Shown in pieces: positions 45,788 through 52,973 of a stretch of DNA of 64,000 nucleotides. The translations under genes were made by a program, and so were the position numbers. The stretch's first letter is position 1. Each line of letters begins with the position of its first letter. The stretch is taken from positions 39,147-103,146 of the forward strand of contig CAIYJE010000031.1 in NCBI GenBank assembly GCA_903926465.1, given 5' to 3'. The notes under the pieces were generated by a model. It saw only the letters and a program-made list of their open reading frames with translations, was not told where the DNA came from and made no database searches. The stretch comes from an uncultured Planctomycetales bacterium. Its GTDB lineage: Bacteria > Planctomycetota > Planctomycetia > Isosphaerales > Isosphaeraceae.

Positions 45788-48700
45788 CTACCTGGATCTT
45801 GCTTTCGCAGGATCCGAGGCTGGCAATGTCGGCTTGGTCATTGGCACTTCAGACTCAATCACAGAGGCGTCGGCCCCCAGTTCCGGCGCTTGACCCCGCG
45901 GATTCACAGCACGCACCACAACATCTTTGGGTTCCACCACGCCTGGTCGAAGCCGCTCACGACCAAGCTTCACCAACCCCTTGGCCTCAAGCGGTTGCAA
46001 CACGTGCCCATCGCCCCAAAAGTTCACCCAGTCTCTACGCAAGTCGGGAAACGAGGTGGGAGCATGATCAATGTCTCCCGTTGTCACGAACTGGCTCACA
46101 GCATAAGCATCACGATTGGACTGCCAGACCAACGCCCCACCCGCCAGCGCCTCGGCATTGGATCTCAGAAGCACCGTGGTTGACGGTGCAGGCCCCCGAT
46201 CAAAGGAATCAAAAAACACGCACCCCCGGGTAGCCAGTACCCACGGACGTGCCGGGCCGCTGCCGTTACCCGTCCAGGGCCCGAACCGGACCACATCTCG
46301 CTCGGCCACAATCGTGCATCGAGCAAGCTGAAGATCGGCTTCAAAATGGCGGCTGGCAACCGGCTCGGCATTAAGCTGAAACAATGCGGCGCCCGCCACC
46401 AGGGTGCTCTGCTCCAAGTACACCAAGCCTCGACCCACGGACGCGTCAATCAAGCGACCACCGGTCATCAACAGGCAACGCAAGCCCAGGCATTCTGGTC
46501 GCTTCCCGGTCCCCAGCATCGGCCTGGTCCCATCGGTCCGAAATGCGATCAGGTTCCCCCCGCCAGGCTCGACCTGCATGGGGGCTCTGAGCGTGCACCG
46601 CTCTAGCCGCAACCGACCGTTCTCAACCCGGATCAAATGCTTCAATACCGAGCGCGCATCACGCTCAAACTGGACCCCCACCAGTTCAAGCTCGGCATCC
46701 TGAACCAAGATCAACGCCTCTCCCTCGGCCGTCTCACGTGGCACAAACAACAACGGCTCGCCACCGGCCGAAGTTGGTGCCACCACTATTTCCAGCGAAA
46801 AACCAGGCCGAAGCGCAAACGGTGTCACCCACTTCCGCCCATTGCCCCGAACCTCCAGGCGGATGTTACGGGTCTGAACATCGACCGACTCCGCCAGATA
46901 ACGGCCCAGATCGCCGTTGAGCCGTGAATCGTCGGCATCAAACGTCAGAATTTGCTTCGCCGGCGCTCCAGCGCCAGCCTCACGAGGCTCACGGCTTAGC
47001 AAGGGGAATGCCTCCACGGCCCAAGCTCGCAAGTTGGACCGAGGACGGGCCACTCGTGCATACAAACCACCTCGTAATCCCAGCGCAGTCACCAGCGTGT
47101 CTGGCTCGGTCCAAGCATCCACAACGAGTTGCGGAAGCGGGGCATCCAGAGACACCACCGCCTGATCCGAGGCAGACCCCAACGCCGCTGGCCCTGCGGC
47201 ACGCACCCCCACCCCCTGGCTACCGGCCGGGGTTTCTGGTGTGGGCCAGCCGGAATACGCATTCCCAGACCCTTTCCACACAATTCCCAGCCCATCACTT
47301 CGGGCCTGACCAGGTACCTGACGGTCCACAATCAGACATGGTGGCGGAGAACCGGCCAGATGAACCATCGTGCAGTCCAGTACCCGAAACTCGGAAGGTC
47401 GTGCCCCAGCCCCAGCCGTGGCTCCCGCCAGCTCAACCAGTGGCCCTTCGCTCACAACCAGACTCCGAACCAGATCGACCGTCCGAGCCGAGTCTCGGCC
47501 ACCGCCCAGCCCAAAAATCGGTTGCGGGCCGGCAAGCACCAGGGAATCTATCAACGCCACAGAAGCCGCCCCTTCCGCAAGCCGGATCGGCGTGCCGCCT
47601 GACATTCTGACCAGGCTTCTTTCCAACCTCAGCTTGGTCACGGTATCGGCGCCGGCCGAAACCCCGGCCTGTCCAAGCTGAAACACCGCCAAGGGGGCCT
47701 CACGCTGTCCCACCACCGTCACCGTACAGTCTCGAAGGACCAGTTCTCCCCCCGTACACAAAAACAGCGCCGTCTGGTTCGCGGGCAAATCACTGGCGCG
47801 AACCACCAGGTCGATCCCCTGAAGAATCAGGACCTTGCCATCGAGTTGAAAGACTGCCGGCCGGCTCTGAACCGATGGCAACCTTGGCGCTTCAATCACC
47901 AAAGTTGAACGTGCTCCATCCGCTGCCCGGATGGCCCGCGGAGAACCGTTGATCCGCCAATCCTGCTCAAAAAACGGGCCATCGTCGGCAAGCTCCAACG
48001 TTCCCGCAACCTGGTCCAGCCCGCGCCTGACCGATTCCAAGATCCCGCGCCCGCGATCACTCACGGCGCGACGCACCTTGGTCACCGGACCAGGCCAACG
48101 TAGCAACGAATCTTTGACCACCTCTTCAAGCCCCAAGCTGGTAACCGCCTGAGCATCCAGTGGGCGGGCTTGCTCTGCCGCCGCCAGTGGGTCTGTTGGC
48201 TCGTTCCAGGCCTGAGTTGTAGCGATATTCGTTTGCGCAGCAGCATCACCTGGTATCCAGAACATTCCCCCTTCCGCCTTGGGAACGCCGGCCGGCACAG
48301 CATCGGTGACCGGATTGACCGCCTGCGCCACGGGCTCGTCCGTTTTTTGCGACCGCGCCAGTAACCCCTGAATTCCCGCCCAGGCCATAACCAAGACCGC
48401 GAGCCCAATGGCCCACTGAAGCGCAGTTTTGGAGAGATTTTTTGCCGACACCGGCGCGTTGCCACTCGGCGGCGCAGGACGAACGAAGCCGGTCGGAATC
48501 GAGACCGCCGCCTCTGGCTCAAGAATTTGCTCTTCCCCAAGCTCGATTGGTTCGACCACTCGGCGCTCGGTTCGTCCGGCTCTCTCAGCACGTGCAGGTG
48601 GCCGCGATTTCTCGATCGGTGCCCTGCGGGGTGCCGCCGGCGGCAGCTCAGCGGATGAACGTTCCTCCCGGAAAGGGGCCAGCGGAATCTCGCCCATTTC

Positions 48701-49867
48701 TTCAGGAAGGGGGCGAAGCGTCCCGGCGGAACCAGCGGCTTTCAGGCGGTTTTCGAGTGACGAAGCCTGTGAACGATTGGAACGCTCGTCACCCGCGCCA
48801 CCCGATGATTGCAGCAGATTTCGGAGTGAATGATCCCCCTGGTCTGGTAATTTCGGGTGAAACTCATCCCCGAGTTCGGTACCAGGTGCGGAGCTGAGAT
48901 CCCGGAGACTCCCTGGCGACAGCGCAGTGGGGCTCTTGGCTGGCGATATCGGTGTTGATTCCACCGACTCATCCACCAAGACCACCGGCAAACCGGTGGC
49001 GGCAATGGCTGGCAGGTCATTTAACCCCTGGAGCAGCAGTCCATAGTCTTCAAAACGATTCTCAGGCTTCTTGGCCAGCATCTTCTGCAACAGCCGAGAA
49101 AGCGCCTCGGGAAGGTCAGGACGAACCCGCCTGATATCCGGAATTGGGTCATAGGCATGCTTCCGCAACCGCTCGGGGACGTTCCCATCCGGAAATGGGG
49201 GCTTACCGGTCAGCAGGTAATAAAACGTGCACCCAAGTGAGTAAATATCGCTACGAATGGTGGTTGCGCGGCTATCACGGGCCTGCTCTGGGGCCATGAA
49301 GTCGACCGTACCCACGGTTGTCCCATCGCGGGTGACCCGCTCATCATCTTCTTCCGCCTGGAGCGCCAGGCCAAGGTCGGTGATCTTGACCTGTCCTTCA
49401 GGCGTGAACAGCAGGTTGGCGGGCTTGATATCTCGATGAATCACCCCCTGCGTGGCTGCATAGCGGAGCCCTTCAGACACTTGTCGGATAATCTCAATCG
49501 CCTGATTCGCCGGCATCGGCCCGTCTTTCTTGACCCGCTCTTGCAGGTCTCCACCAGGCACAAACTCAAGTGCCAGGTAGTACAGACCCGCTTCGCTCCC
49601 GCGGTCAAAAATCTCGACGATGTTCGGGTGCTGGAGCGATTCCGAACTGCGGGCCTCTCTGAGAAACCGCTGGAGCATTGCCGGATTCTTTGCCAGGCTC
49701 CTGGGCAGGATCTTCAGCGCCACCTCATGACCGCTCTCCGTATGAACCGCGTGATACACGCTGCTCATACCGCCCGACCCCAGGGGCTTCAACAGCCGAT
49801 AACTCCCAAGCTGGACCGGCTGGGGACGCTTAGCACCGAGTTCTGGAAGTTGTGGACCCTCGGCCAT
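45788..49867 (-). CDS. Large membrane-bound Ser/Thr protein kinase with exported repeat domain
   Basis: A 1359-residue Hanks-type kinase. Residues 21-285 hold the kinase core: GSGGMSSVYHA (Gly loop), ALKILP with Lys52, Glu71 in helix C, IHRDIKPANLL with Asp146, and DLG at 164-166 in place of DFG, then GTVDFMAPEQ and SDIYSLGCTFYYLLTG. All catalytic residues are present, so it should be active. A Pro/Ser/Glu-rich linker follows, then one membrane span near residues 485-505. The remaining 850 residues are outside the membrane, rich in short beta-strand repeats of the parallel beta-helix type. This layout is typical of planctomycete sensory kinases; the ligand is unknown. Confidence 0.92.
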   Translation of the reverse strand: MAEGPQLPELGAKRPQPVQLGSYRLLKPLGSGGMSSVYHAVHTESGHEVALKILPRSLAKNPAMLQRFLREARSSESLQHPNIVEIFDRGSEAGLYYLALEFVPGGDLQERVKKDGPMPANQAIEIIRQVSEGLRYAATQGVIHRDIKPANLLFTPEGQVKITDLGLALQAEEDDERVTRDGTTVGTVDFMAPEQARDSRATTIRSDIYSLGCTFYYLLTGKPPFPDGNVPERLRKHAYDPIPDIRRVRPDLPEALSRLLQKMLAKKPENRFEDYGLLLQGLNDLPAIAATGLPVVLVDESVESTPISPAKSPTALSPGSLRDLSSAPGTELGDEFHPKLPDQGDHSLRNLLQSSGGAGDERSNRSQASSLENRLKAAGSAGTLRPLPEEMGEIPLAPFREERSSAELPPAAPRRAPIEKSRPPARAERAGRTERRVVEPIELGEEQILEPEAAVSIPTGFVRPAPPSGNAPVSAKNLSKTALQWAIGLAVLVMAWAGIQGLLARSQKTDEPVAQAVNPVTDAVPAGVPKAEGGMFWIPGDAAAQTNIATTQAWNEPTDPLAAAEQARPLDAQAVTSLGLEEVVKDSLLRWPGPVTKVRRAVSDRGRGILESVRRGLDQVAGTLELADDGPFFEQDWRINGSPRAIRAADGARSTLVIEAPRLPSVQSRPAVFQLDGKVLILQGIDLVVRASDLPANQTALFLCTGGELVLRDCTVTVVGQREAPLAVFQLGQAGVSAGADTVTKLRLERSLVRMSGGTPIRLAEGAASVALIDSLVLAGPQPIFGLGGGRDSARTVDLVRSLVVSEGPLVELAGATAGAGARPSEFRVLDCTMVHLAGSPPPCLIVDRQVPGQARSDGLGIVWKGSGNAYSGWPTPETPAGSQGVGVRAAGPAALGSASDQAVVSLDAPLPQLVVDAWTEPDTLVTALGLRGGLYARVARPRSNLRAWAVEAFPLLSREPREAGAGAPAKQILTFDADDSRLNGDLGRYLAESVDVQTRNIRLEVRGNGRKWVTPFALRPGFSLEIVVAPTSAGGEPLLFVPRETAEGEALILVQDAELELVGVQFERDARSVLKHLIRVENGRLRLERCTLRAPMQVEPGGGNLIAFRTDGTRPMLGTGKRPECLGLRCLLMTGGRLIDASVGRGLVYLEQSTLVAGAALFQLNAEPVASRHFEADLQLARCTIVAERDVVRFGPWTGNGSGPARPWVLATRGCVFFDSFDRGPAPSTTVLLRSNAEALAGGALVWQSNRDAYAVSQFVTTGDIDHAPTSFPDLRRDWVNFWGDGHVLQPLEAKGLVKLGRERLRPGVVEPKDVVVRAVNPRGQAPELGADASVIESEVPMTKPTLPASDPAKARSR

Positions 49868-50021
49868 GTCATTCCCCCCTGCCCGTCACCTGTTACCGTT
49901 CGGACGCCTTTGACCGCGGATGATAAGCACGCCCATTCACGAGGTATTGTATCGCAAACCTCAAGTTTCGCTCGCCAGGCTGACCCGTCCGTCCTGACGA
50001 ATCTCGACCAGAACCACAATC

Positions 50022-50798
50022 TCACAACACCCGCAGGTGCAGCCCGCCATCAACCTCAATCACATTCCCGGTGGCATACGGCAGGTATCCGCCGACAATT
50101 CCAGCCACCGCACGCCCGACATCGGCGGGCTCACCCCAGCGGCGGAGCGGGGCCAGTCCCTCGCTGAGTCTGCGGTCATACTGATCTCGCACTCCTGCGG
50201 TCATGTCGGTGGCAATGACACCGGGTCTGATCTCAAAAACACGGATTCCGTGCTCGGCCAACCGCGCGGCAAAGAGGCTGGAAACCATGCTCAGACCGGC
50301 CTTGGACACGCAGTATTCGCCCCGGTTGATCGAGGCGAATTGACTGGAAACCGAGGTGATGAAGTGAATTTGGGGATCAACTATCCGTCCATCGTGAAGC
50401 CCAGAGATCATCGCGCGGGCGGCCGCTTGCGCTGCAAAGAACGGACCCCGCAAATTGGTGCCAAGTACGAGATCCCAGCTCTCGGCCCCCAGGTCCAGCA
50501 GGTCGGTTCGCCTGGCGGGAGCAACTCCGGCGTTACTGACCCAGACATCGAGTTGTCCCAGCTCTTGGAGTGAACGCTCCACGAGTAATCGACCCTGCTT
50601 AACGTCGGCCAGATCAGCCTGAACCGCAACGACCCGTGGAGCACCCATTCGCCTGGCTTCCTCACAGGTTGCCTGGGCCGATTCCGCATCCGACCGGTAA
50701 TTTACCACCAGGTTCAGACCAAGCCTGGCCAGTTCCAGGACAACTCCCCGCCCAATCCCTCGCCCTCCGCCGGTTACCACAGCTACACGTGCCGCCAT
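50022..50798 (-). CDS. SDR-family oxidoreductase, 3-ketoacyl-ACP reductase-like
   Basis: A 258-residue classical short-chain dehydrogenase. It has VAVVTGGGRGIGRG (NADP-type glycine motif), DLADV, VSNAGVAPA (NAG), the catalytic Ser region FITSVSS, and YCVSKAGLS with the Tyr-Lys pair, then RPGVIATDMT. The ATG at 50798 begins directly at the nucleotide-binding strand; an in-frame earlier codon at 50825 is possible. Family members reduce 3-ketoacyl-ACPs or many other substrates, so the FabG label would be a guess. Confidence 0.88.
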   Translation of the reverse strand: MAARVAVVTGGGRGIGRGVVLELARLGLNLVVNYRSDAESAQATCEEARRMGAPRVVAVQADLADVKQGRLLVERSLQELGQLDVWVSNAGVAPARRTDLLDLGAESWDLVLGTNLRGPFFAAQAAARAMISGLHDGRIVDPQIHFITSVSSQFASINRGEYCVSKAGLSMVSSLFAARLAEHGIRVFEIRPGVIATDMTAGVRDQYDRRLSEGLAPLRRWGEPADVGRAVAGIVGGYLPYATGNVIEVDGGLHLRVL

Positions 50799-50943
50799 AG
50801 GCTTAACTCCTACCTGTTCGATCACCCGAGCTTTTGCGGATTACGCGGGTGGTGGTACGGGTGACCTGCCCCAACCCGGACCTCCGGCCCATTCATTGTT
50901 GACTTCTAGGCCGGTTCTAAACGAGAATTAGGTACGAAATTTC

Positions 50944-51017
50944 GCGCCCGTAGCTCAGGTGGATAGAGCGGCGGTTTCCTAAACCGCAGGCCGCAGGTTC
51001 GAATCCTGCCGGGCGCA
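50944..51017 (+). tRNA. tRNA-Arg (anticodon CCT)
   Basis: A 74-base tRNA: acceptor GCGCCCG/CGGGCGC, D arm, anticodon stem GCGGT/ACCGC with loop TTCCTAA (anticodon CCT, reading AGG), and a T arm containing GGTTCGAATCC. Discriminator A at 51017. Confidence 0.94.
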
Positions 51018-51039
51018 TCGGCTTCGTGTCGAGTTTCAT

Positions 51040-51113
51040 GCGCCCGTAGCTCAGTCGGATAGAGCAACGGATTTCTAATCCGTCGGTCAGTGGTTCGAAT
51101 CCACTCGGGCGTA
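51040..51113 (+). tRNA. tRNA-Arg (anticodon TCT), integration site of the element
   Basis: A 74-base tRNA with anticodon loop TTTCTAA (anticodon TCT, reading AGA) and T arm GGTTCGAATCC. The acceptor 5' GCGCCCG pairs with 3' CGGGCGT, so the first pair is G.U. Its 3' half from the anticodon stem on is duplicated at 57350-57401, so the integrated element has restored the gene. Confidence 0.93.
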
Positions 51114-51117
51114 CTAC
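51066..51117 (+). repeat. attL: 52-bp direct repeat, left copy
   Basis: Begins in the anticodon stem of tRNA-Arg(TCT) (AACGGATTTCTAATCC) and runs 4 bases past the tRNA end (to TACTAC). Identical over all 52 bases to 57350-57401; the flanking bases differ on both sides. Confidence 0.95.
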
Positions 51118-51401
51118 AAAAATCTAGCGAACCAAACCGGCTGGATACGAAAGAAGCTGTAAAAACAGGCTCAAACGAAGATCAGACGCCAATCAAGACG
51201 TTAAGGTCCACAATCAAGCTGATTCGCCAGAATACGTATACAGACGACCAAAAACGTCCACTAGGCGCTACCGCCGGCGCTACCGGAATTCAGCCCCCCA
51301 TACCTGACGATCTCGCCTCAGTTGTAGAGGTTTGGGACAAGCTGCCGCCGGCAGTCCGCTCGGGAATTGTCGCAATGGTCGCTTCCTTCTCTTCATCCTG
51401 A
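51118..51401 (+). other. Detached 3' tail of the element's integrase gene
   Basis: Reading through attL in the integrase frame gives VRIHSGVLQKSSEPNRL... ending at the TGA at 51399-51401. In an excised circle the integrase gene (56120-57401) would join this segment in frame to give a 521-residue protein; 56120-57401 plus 51118-51401 is 1566 bases, a multiple of 3. The end of the tail (IPDDLASVVEVWDKLPPAVR, then SGIVAMVAS) matches the frameshifted copy right of attR, showing that it is a conserved coding segment and not noise. When integrated, the element leaves this tail without a start codon of its own apart from an internal ATG-less reading. Confidence 0.8.
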
Positions 51402-51418
51402 TCTGAAAGAGAAAAAGA

Positions 51419-51509
51419 ACCGTCACTACCGTCACTACCGTCACTCAGCCTTTTAAAATAGGGCTGGACACGGTGACGGTAGGAAAAGCGTACCGTCACT
51501 ACCGTCACT
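51419..51509. repeat. Iteron-like array, left (GTGACGGTA unit, mostly reverse)
   Basis: Three tandem ACCGTCACT units (51419-51445), an AT-rich core TTTTAAAATA between CAGCC and GGGCTG (a weak hairpin), a forward GTGACGGTA (51473-51481) and two more reverse units (51491-51509). Units are 9 bp. Possible replication origin or recombinase/regulator binding region. Confidence 0.75.
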
Positions 51510-51849
51510 CAGGTGATTCGGTGCATTCACAAAAGAACAGGTGGACGATTCTTCCACCTGCGCCATAGTGAACAGATGATCGAACCCCTTACAAAATCTC
51601 ATTTATTTTTGTGCGGTGGCCCACGTCCGGGTGACATTTGCAGATCCCCAGAAATGAGGTATGCCCCTCCATGCCGGTGGTCCGGTGCTTCCCTCGGTGC
51701 TCTCACCGGTGGGCAGGTGGTCCAGATTTGGCAAGACGATCACGGCCACTAGGGGACGCGTAACGGTGGTGGGCTGGGGCAATGGACCTGCCCCCCCCGT
51801 TCACGGTGGCGATCGGTGGGCAAGGTGCTGGTGATCCACACCAGGCTCT
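51510..51849. other. No gene recognised in left part of element
   Basis: A 79-residue plus-strand frame exists (51513-51752) but it lacks a ribosome binding site and any family resemblance, so it is not called. Several short GC-rich direct repeats occur. Confidence 0.4.
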
Positions 51850-52059
51850 TCACACTGGCGATCGAATGCCGCATAGCTTGCGGATCATAGCGGCGCTGGG
51901 ATGGTCCATGCTGGCAACAATGTCAACGGCGCGATGAACCGACCGCACACAGCACCGATGAAGTGTAGCCACGTCTCGAGCACGGAGTCTAAGAACGAGG
52001 TACGTTCTGGCAATCTCCAGATGGTCAAGTTTCGCTGGCCTACCGCGCTTGCTTGGCAT
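51850..52059 (-). CDS. Small helix-turn-helix DNA-binding protein
   Basis: A 69-residue minus-strand frame read from ATG 52059. It opens with the AT-hook-like PSKRGRPAKLD and has a helix-turn-helix pattern (ARDVATLHRCCVRSVHRAVDIV). It is divergent from the excisionase-like gene, so it could be the element's repressor. There is only a weak purine-rich sequence upstream of the ATG and the family is not recognised; the gene is plausible, not proven. Confidence 0.45.
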   Translation of the reverse strand: MPSKRGRPAKLDHLEIARTYLVLRLRARDVATLHRCCVRSVHRAVDIVASMDHPSAAMIRKLCGIRSPV

Positions 52060-52479
52060 AGTGCTGACCCCAGGTTGATCACGTAAACTGCCACGTACAC
52101 CTTGCCGAAATGGCCGCGTACAGCTTGCAATACACGTTCCAAACTTGCCCCAACTCTGACATAATTCCTCGGGGAACACCTAAGATTATAGAGGAATCCA
52201 CGATTTCTGACAGCGCAATAAATAAGGCTCGATGACGTCCCCAAGTCGGCATGTTTACGTTGTGATCCAGTAGATTGGTGGGGATGACCCAACCAAGCTA
52301 AAGTTTTGATGGAGGATCGGTCTGGCTGAGCTATAATTAGTTCACGTTAGACGCACATATGCGGTTAGCGTAGGTCTGCAACGCAACAAAAAAGGGGGAT
52401 ACCCGACGCAAACGGGCCCCCCAGGTTGCAAGCAGATGAATAATCCTGTCCGTCGGGTTCAACAACGAAAGGAATTGCA
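52060..52479. other. Control region between divergent small genes
   Basis: 420 bp between the repressor-like and excisionase-like genes. It holds a perfect TATAAT (52331-52336) with no well-spaced -35, and the hairpin described at 52388-52422. No further gene was seen. Confidence 0.4.
52388..52422 (-). terminator. Minus-strand intrinsic-terminator-like hairpin with T-run
   Basis: On the minus strand GGGGGGCCCG (52422-52413), a loop and CGGGTATCCCCC (52405-52394) are followed by TTTTTT (52393-52388). It lies just before the excisionase-like gene. No minus-strand gene precedes it, so it may stop antisense or readthrough transcription. Confidence 0.5.
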
Positions 52480-52746
52480 TTGCCTACTTCTACAAAGGTG
52501 CAGCATGGCACCACGGAAGTCAAGCCGACGTCCGTCCAGCGGGACCATATTGGCCCGCATGATGCCGGTTATAGACTGGCCTTGAGGATGGCCGATCTGG
52601 TCAATCTGACTGGCCTATCCCGCCGGCTGATCGAACGCGAACGTAGCGCAGGGCGATTCCCTGCCCCTGACAAGATGGTTGGACGCTGCCCGCTGTGGAA
52701 GTGCTCAACCATTGATACGTGGCTGTCCTCTGGAATCGAGGGCTAA
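52480..52746 (+). CDS. AlpA/excisionase-like helix-turn-helix protein
   Basis: An 88-residue protein with a TTG start; AAAGGA lies 6 bases upstream and supports this choice. Residues 30-85 form an MerR/AlpA-type winged helix: ALRMADLVNLTGLSRRLIERE and GRFPAPDKMVGRCPLWKCSTIDTWLSS. The RFPxPxK...WxxxxIxxWL pattern is typical of excisionase-like directionality factors. It is the likely Xis or transcriptional activator of the element, located at the start of the plus-strand operon that contains the primase-helicase. Confidence 0.8.
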   Translation: MPTSTKVQHGTTEVKPTSVQRDHIGPHDAGYRLALRMADLVNLTGLSRRLIERERSAGRFPAPDKMVGRCPLWKCSTIDTWLSSGIEG

Positions 52747-52751
52747 CCACA

Positions 52752-52973
52752 ATGAGAAACCGGCACACTAAACCCCCTGGCAACCAGGGGGCCCGCTCAA
52801 CGTCCATACCTGCTCAACGAGTGGTCCGGCTGTCCGTGATGTTGACTGACCTGGACGCACGCAAGGCCCGCAAGGCCCAGCGCGACATTCGTCGCCGGCT
52901 GGAAACCCTCGGGTACAAGGTGACGCCCCTCGGGATCGCCGCTCCATTCTACGGGGATGGAGGTGCAGCTTGA
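52752..52973 (+). CDS. Small basic protein, unknown
   Basis: A 73-residue protein starting with ATG 52752, rich in Arg and Lys (LDARKARKAQRDIRRRLETLGYKV). It sits 5 bases after the excisionase-like stop. Its TGA overlaps the TTG start of the primase-helicase gene, with GGAGG upstream, indicating translational coupling. It could be a ribosome-loading or DNA-binding partner of the primase; no family is recognised. Confidence 0.6.
   Translation: MRNRHTKPPGNQGARSTSIPAQRVVRLSVMLTDLDARKARKAQRDIRRRLETLGYKVTPLGIAAPFYGDGGAA

Noticed and set aside
45544..47610. Plus-strand frames over the kinase gene (45544-46233, 46924-47610)
   Set aside because: Antisense to the real minus-strand kinase; Pro/Arg-rich translations typical of shadow frames in GC-rich DNA.
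51513..51752. 79-residue plus-strand frame inside the element
   Set aside because: No ribosome binding site or family resemblance.
51885..52292. 135-residue minus-strand frame in the element control region
   Set aside because: Overlaps the better-supported HTH frame and lacks motifs.
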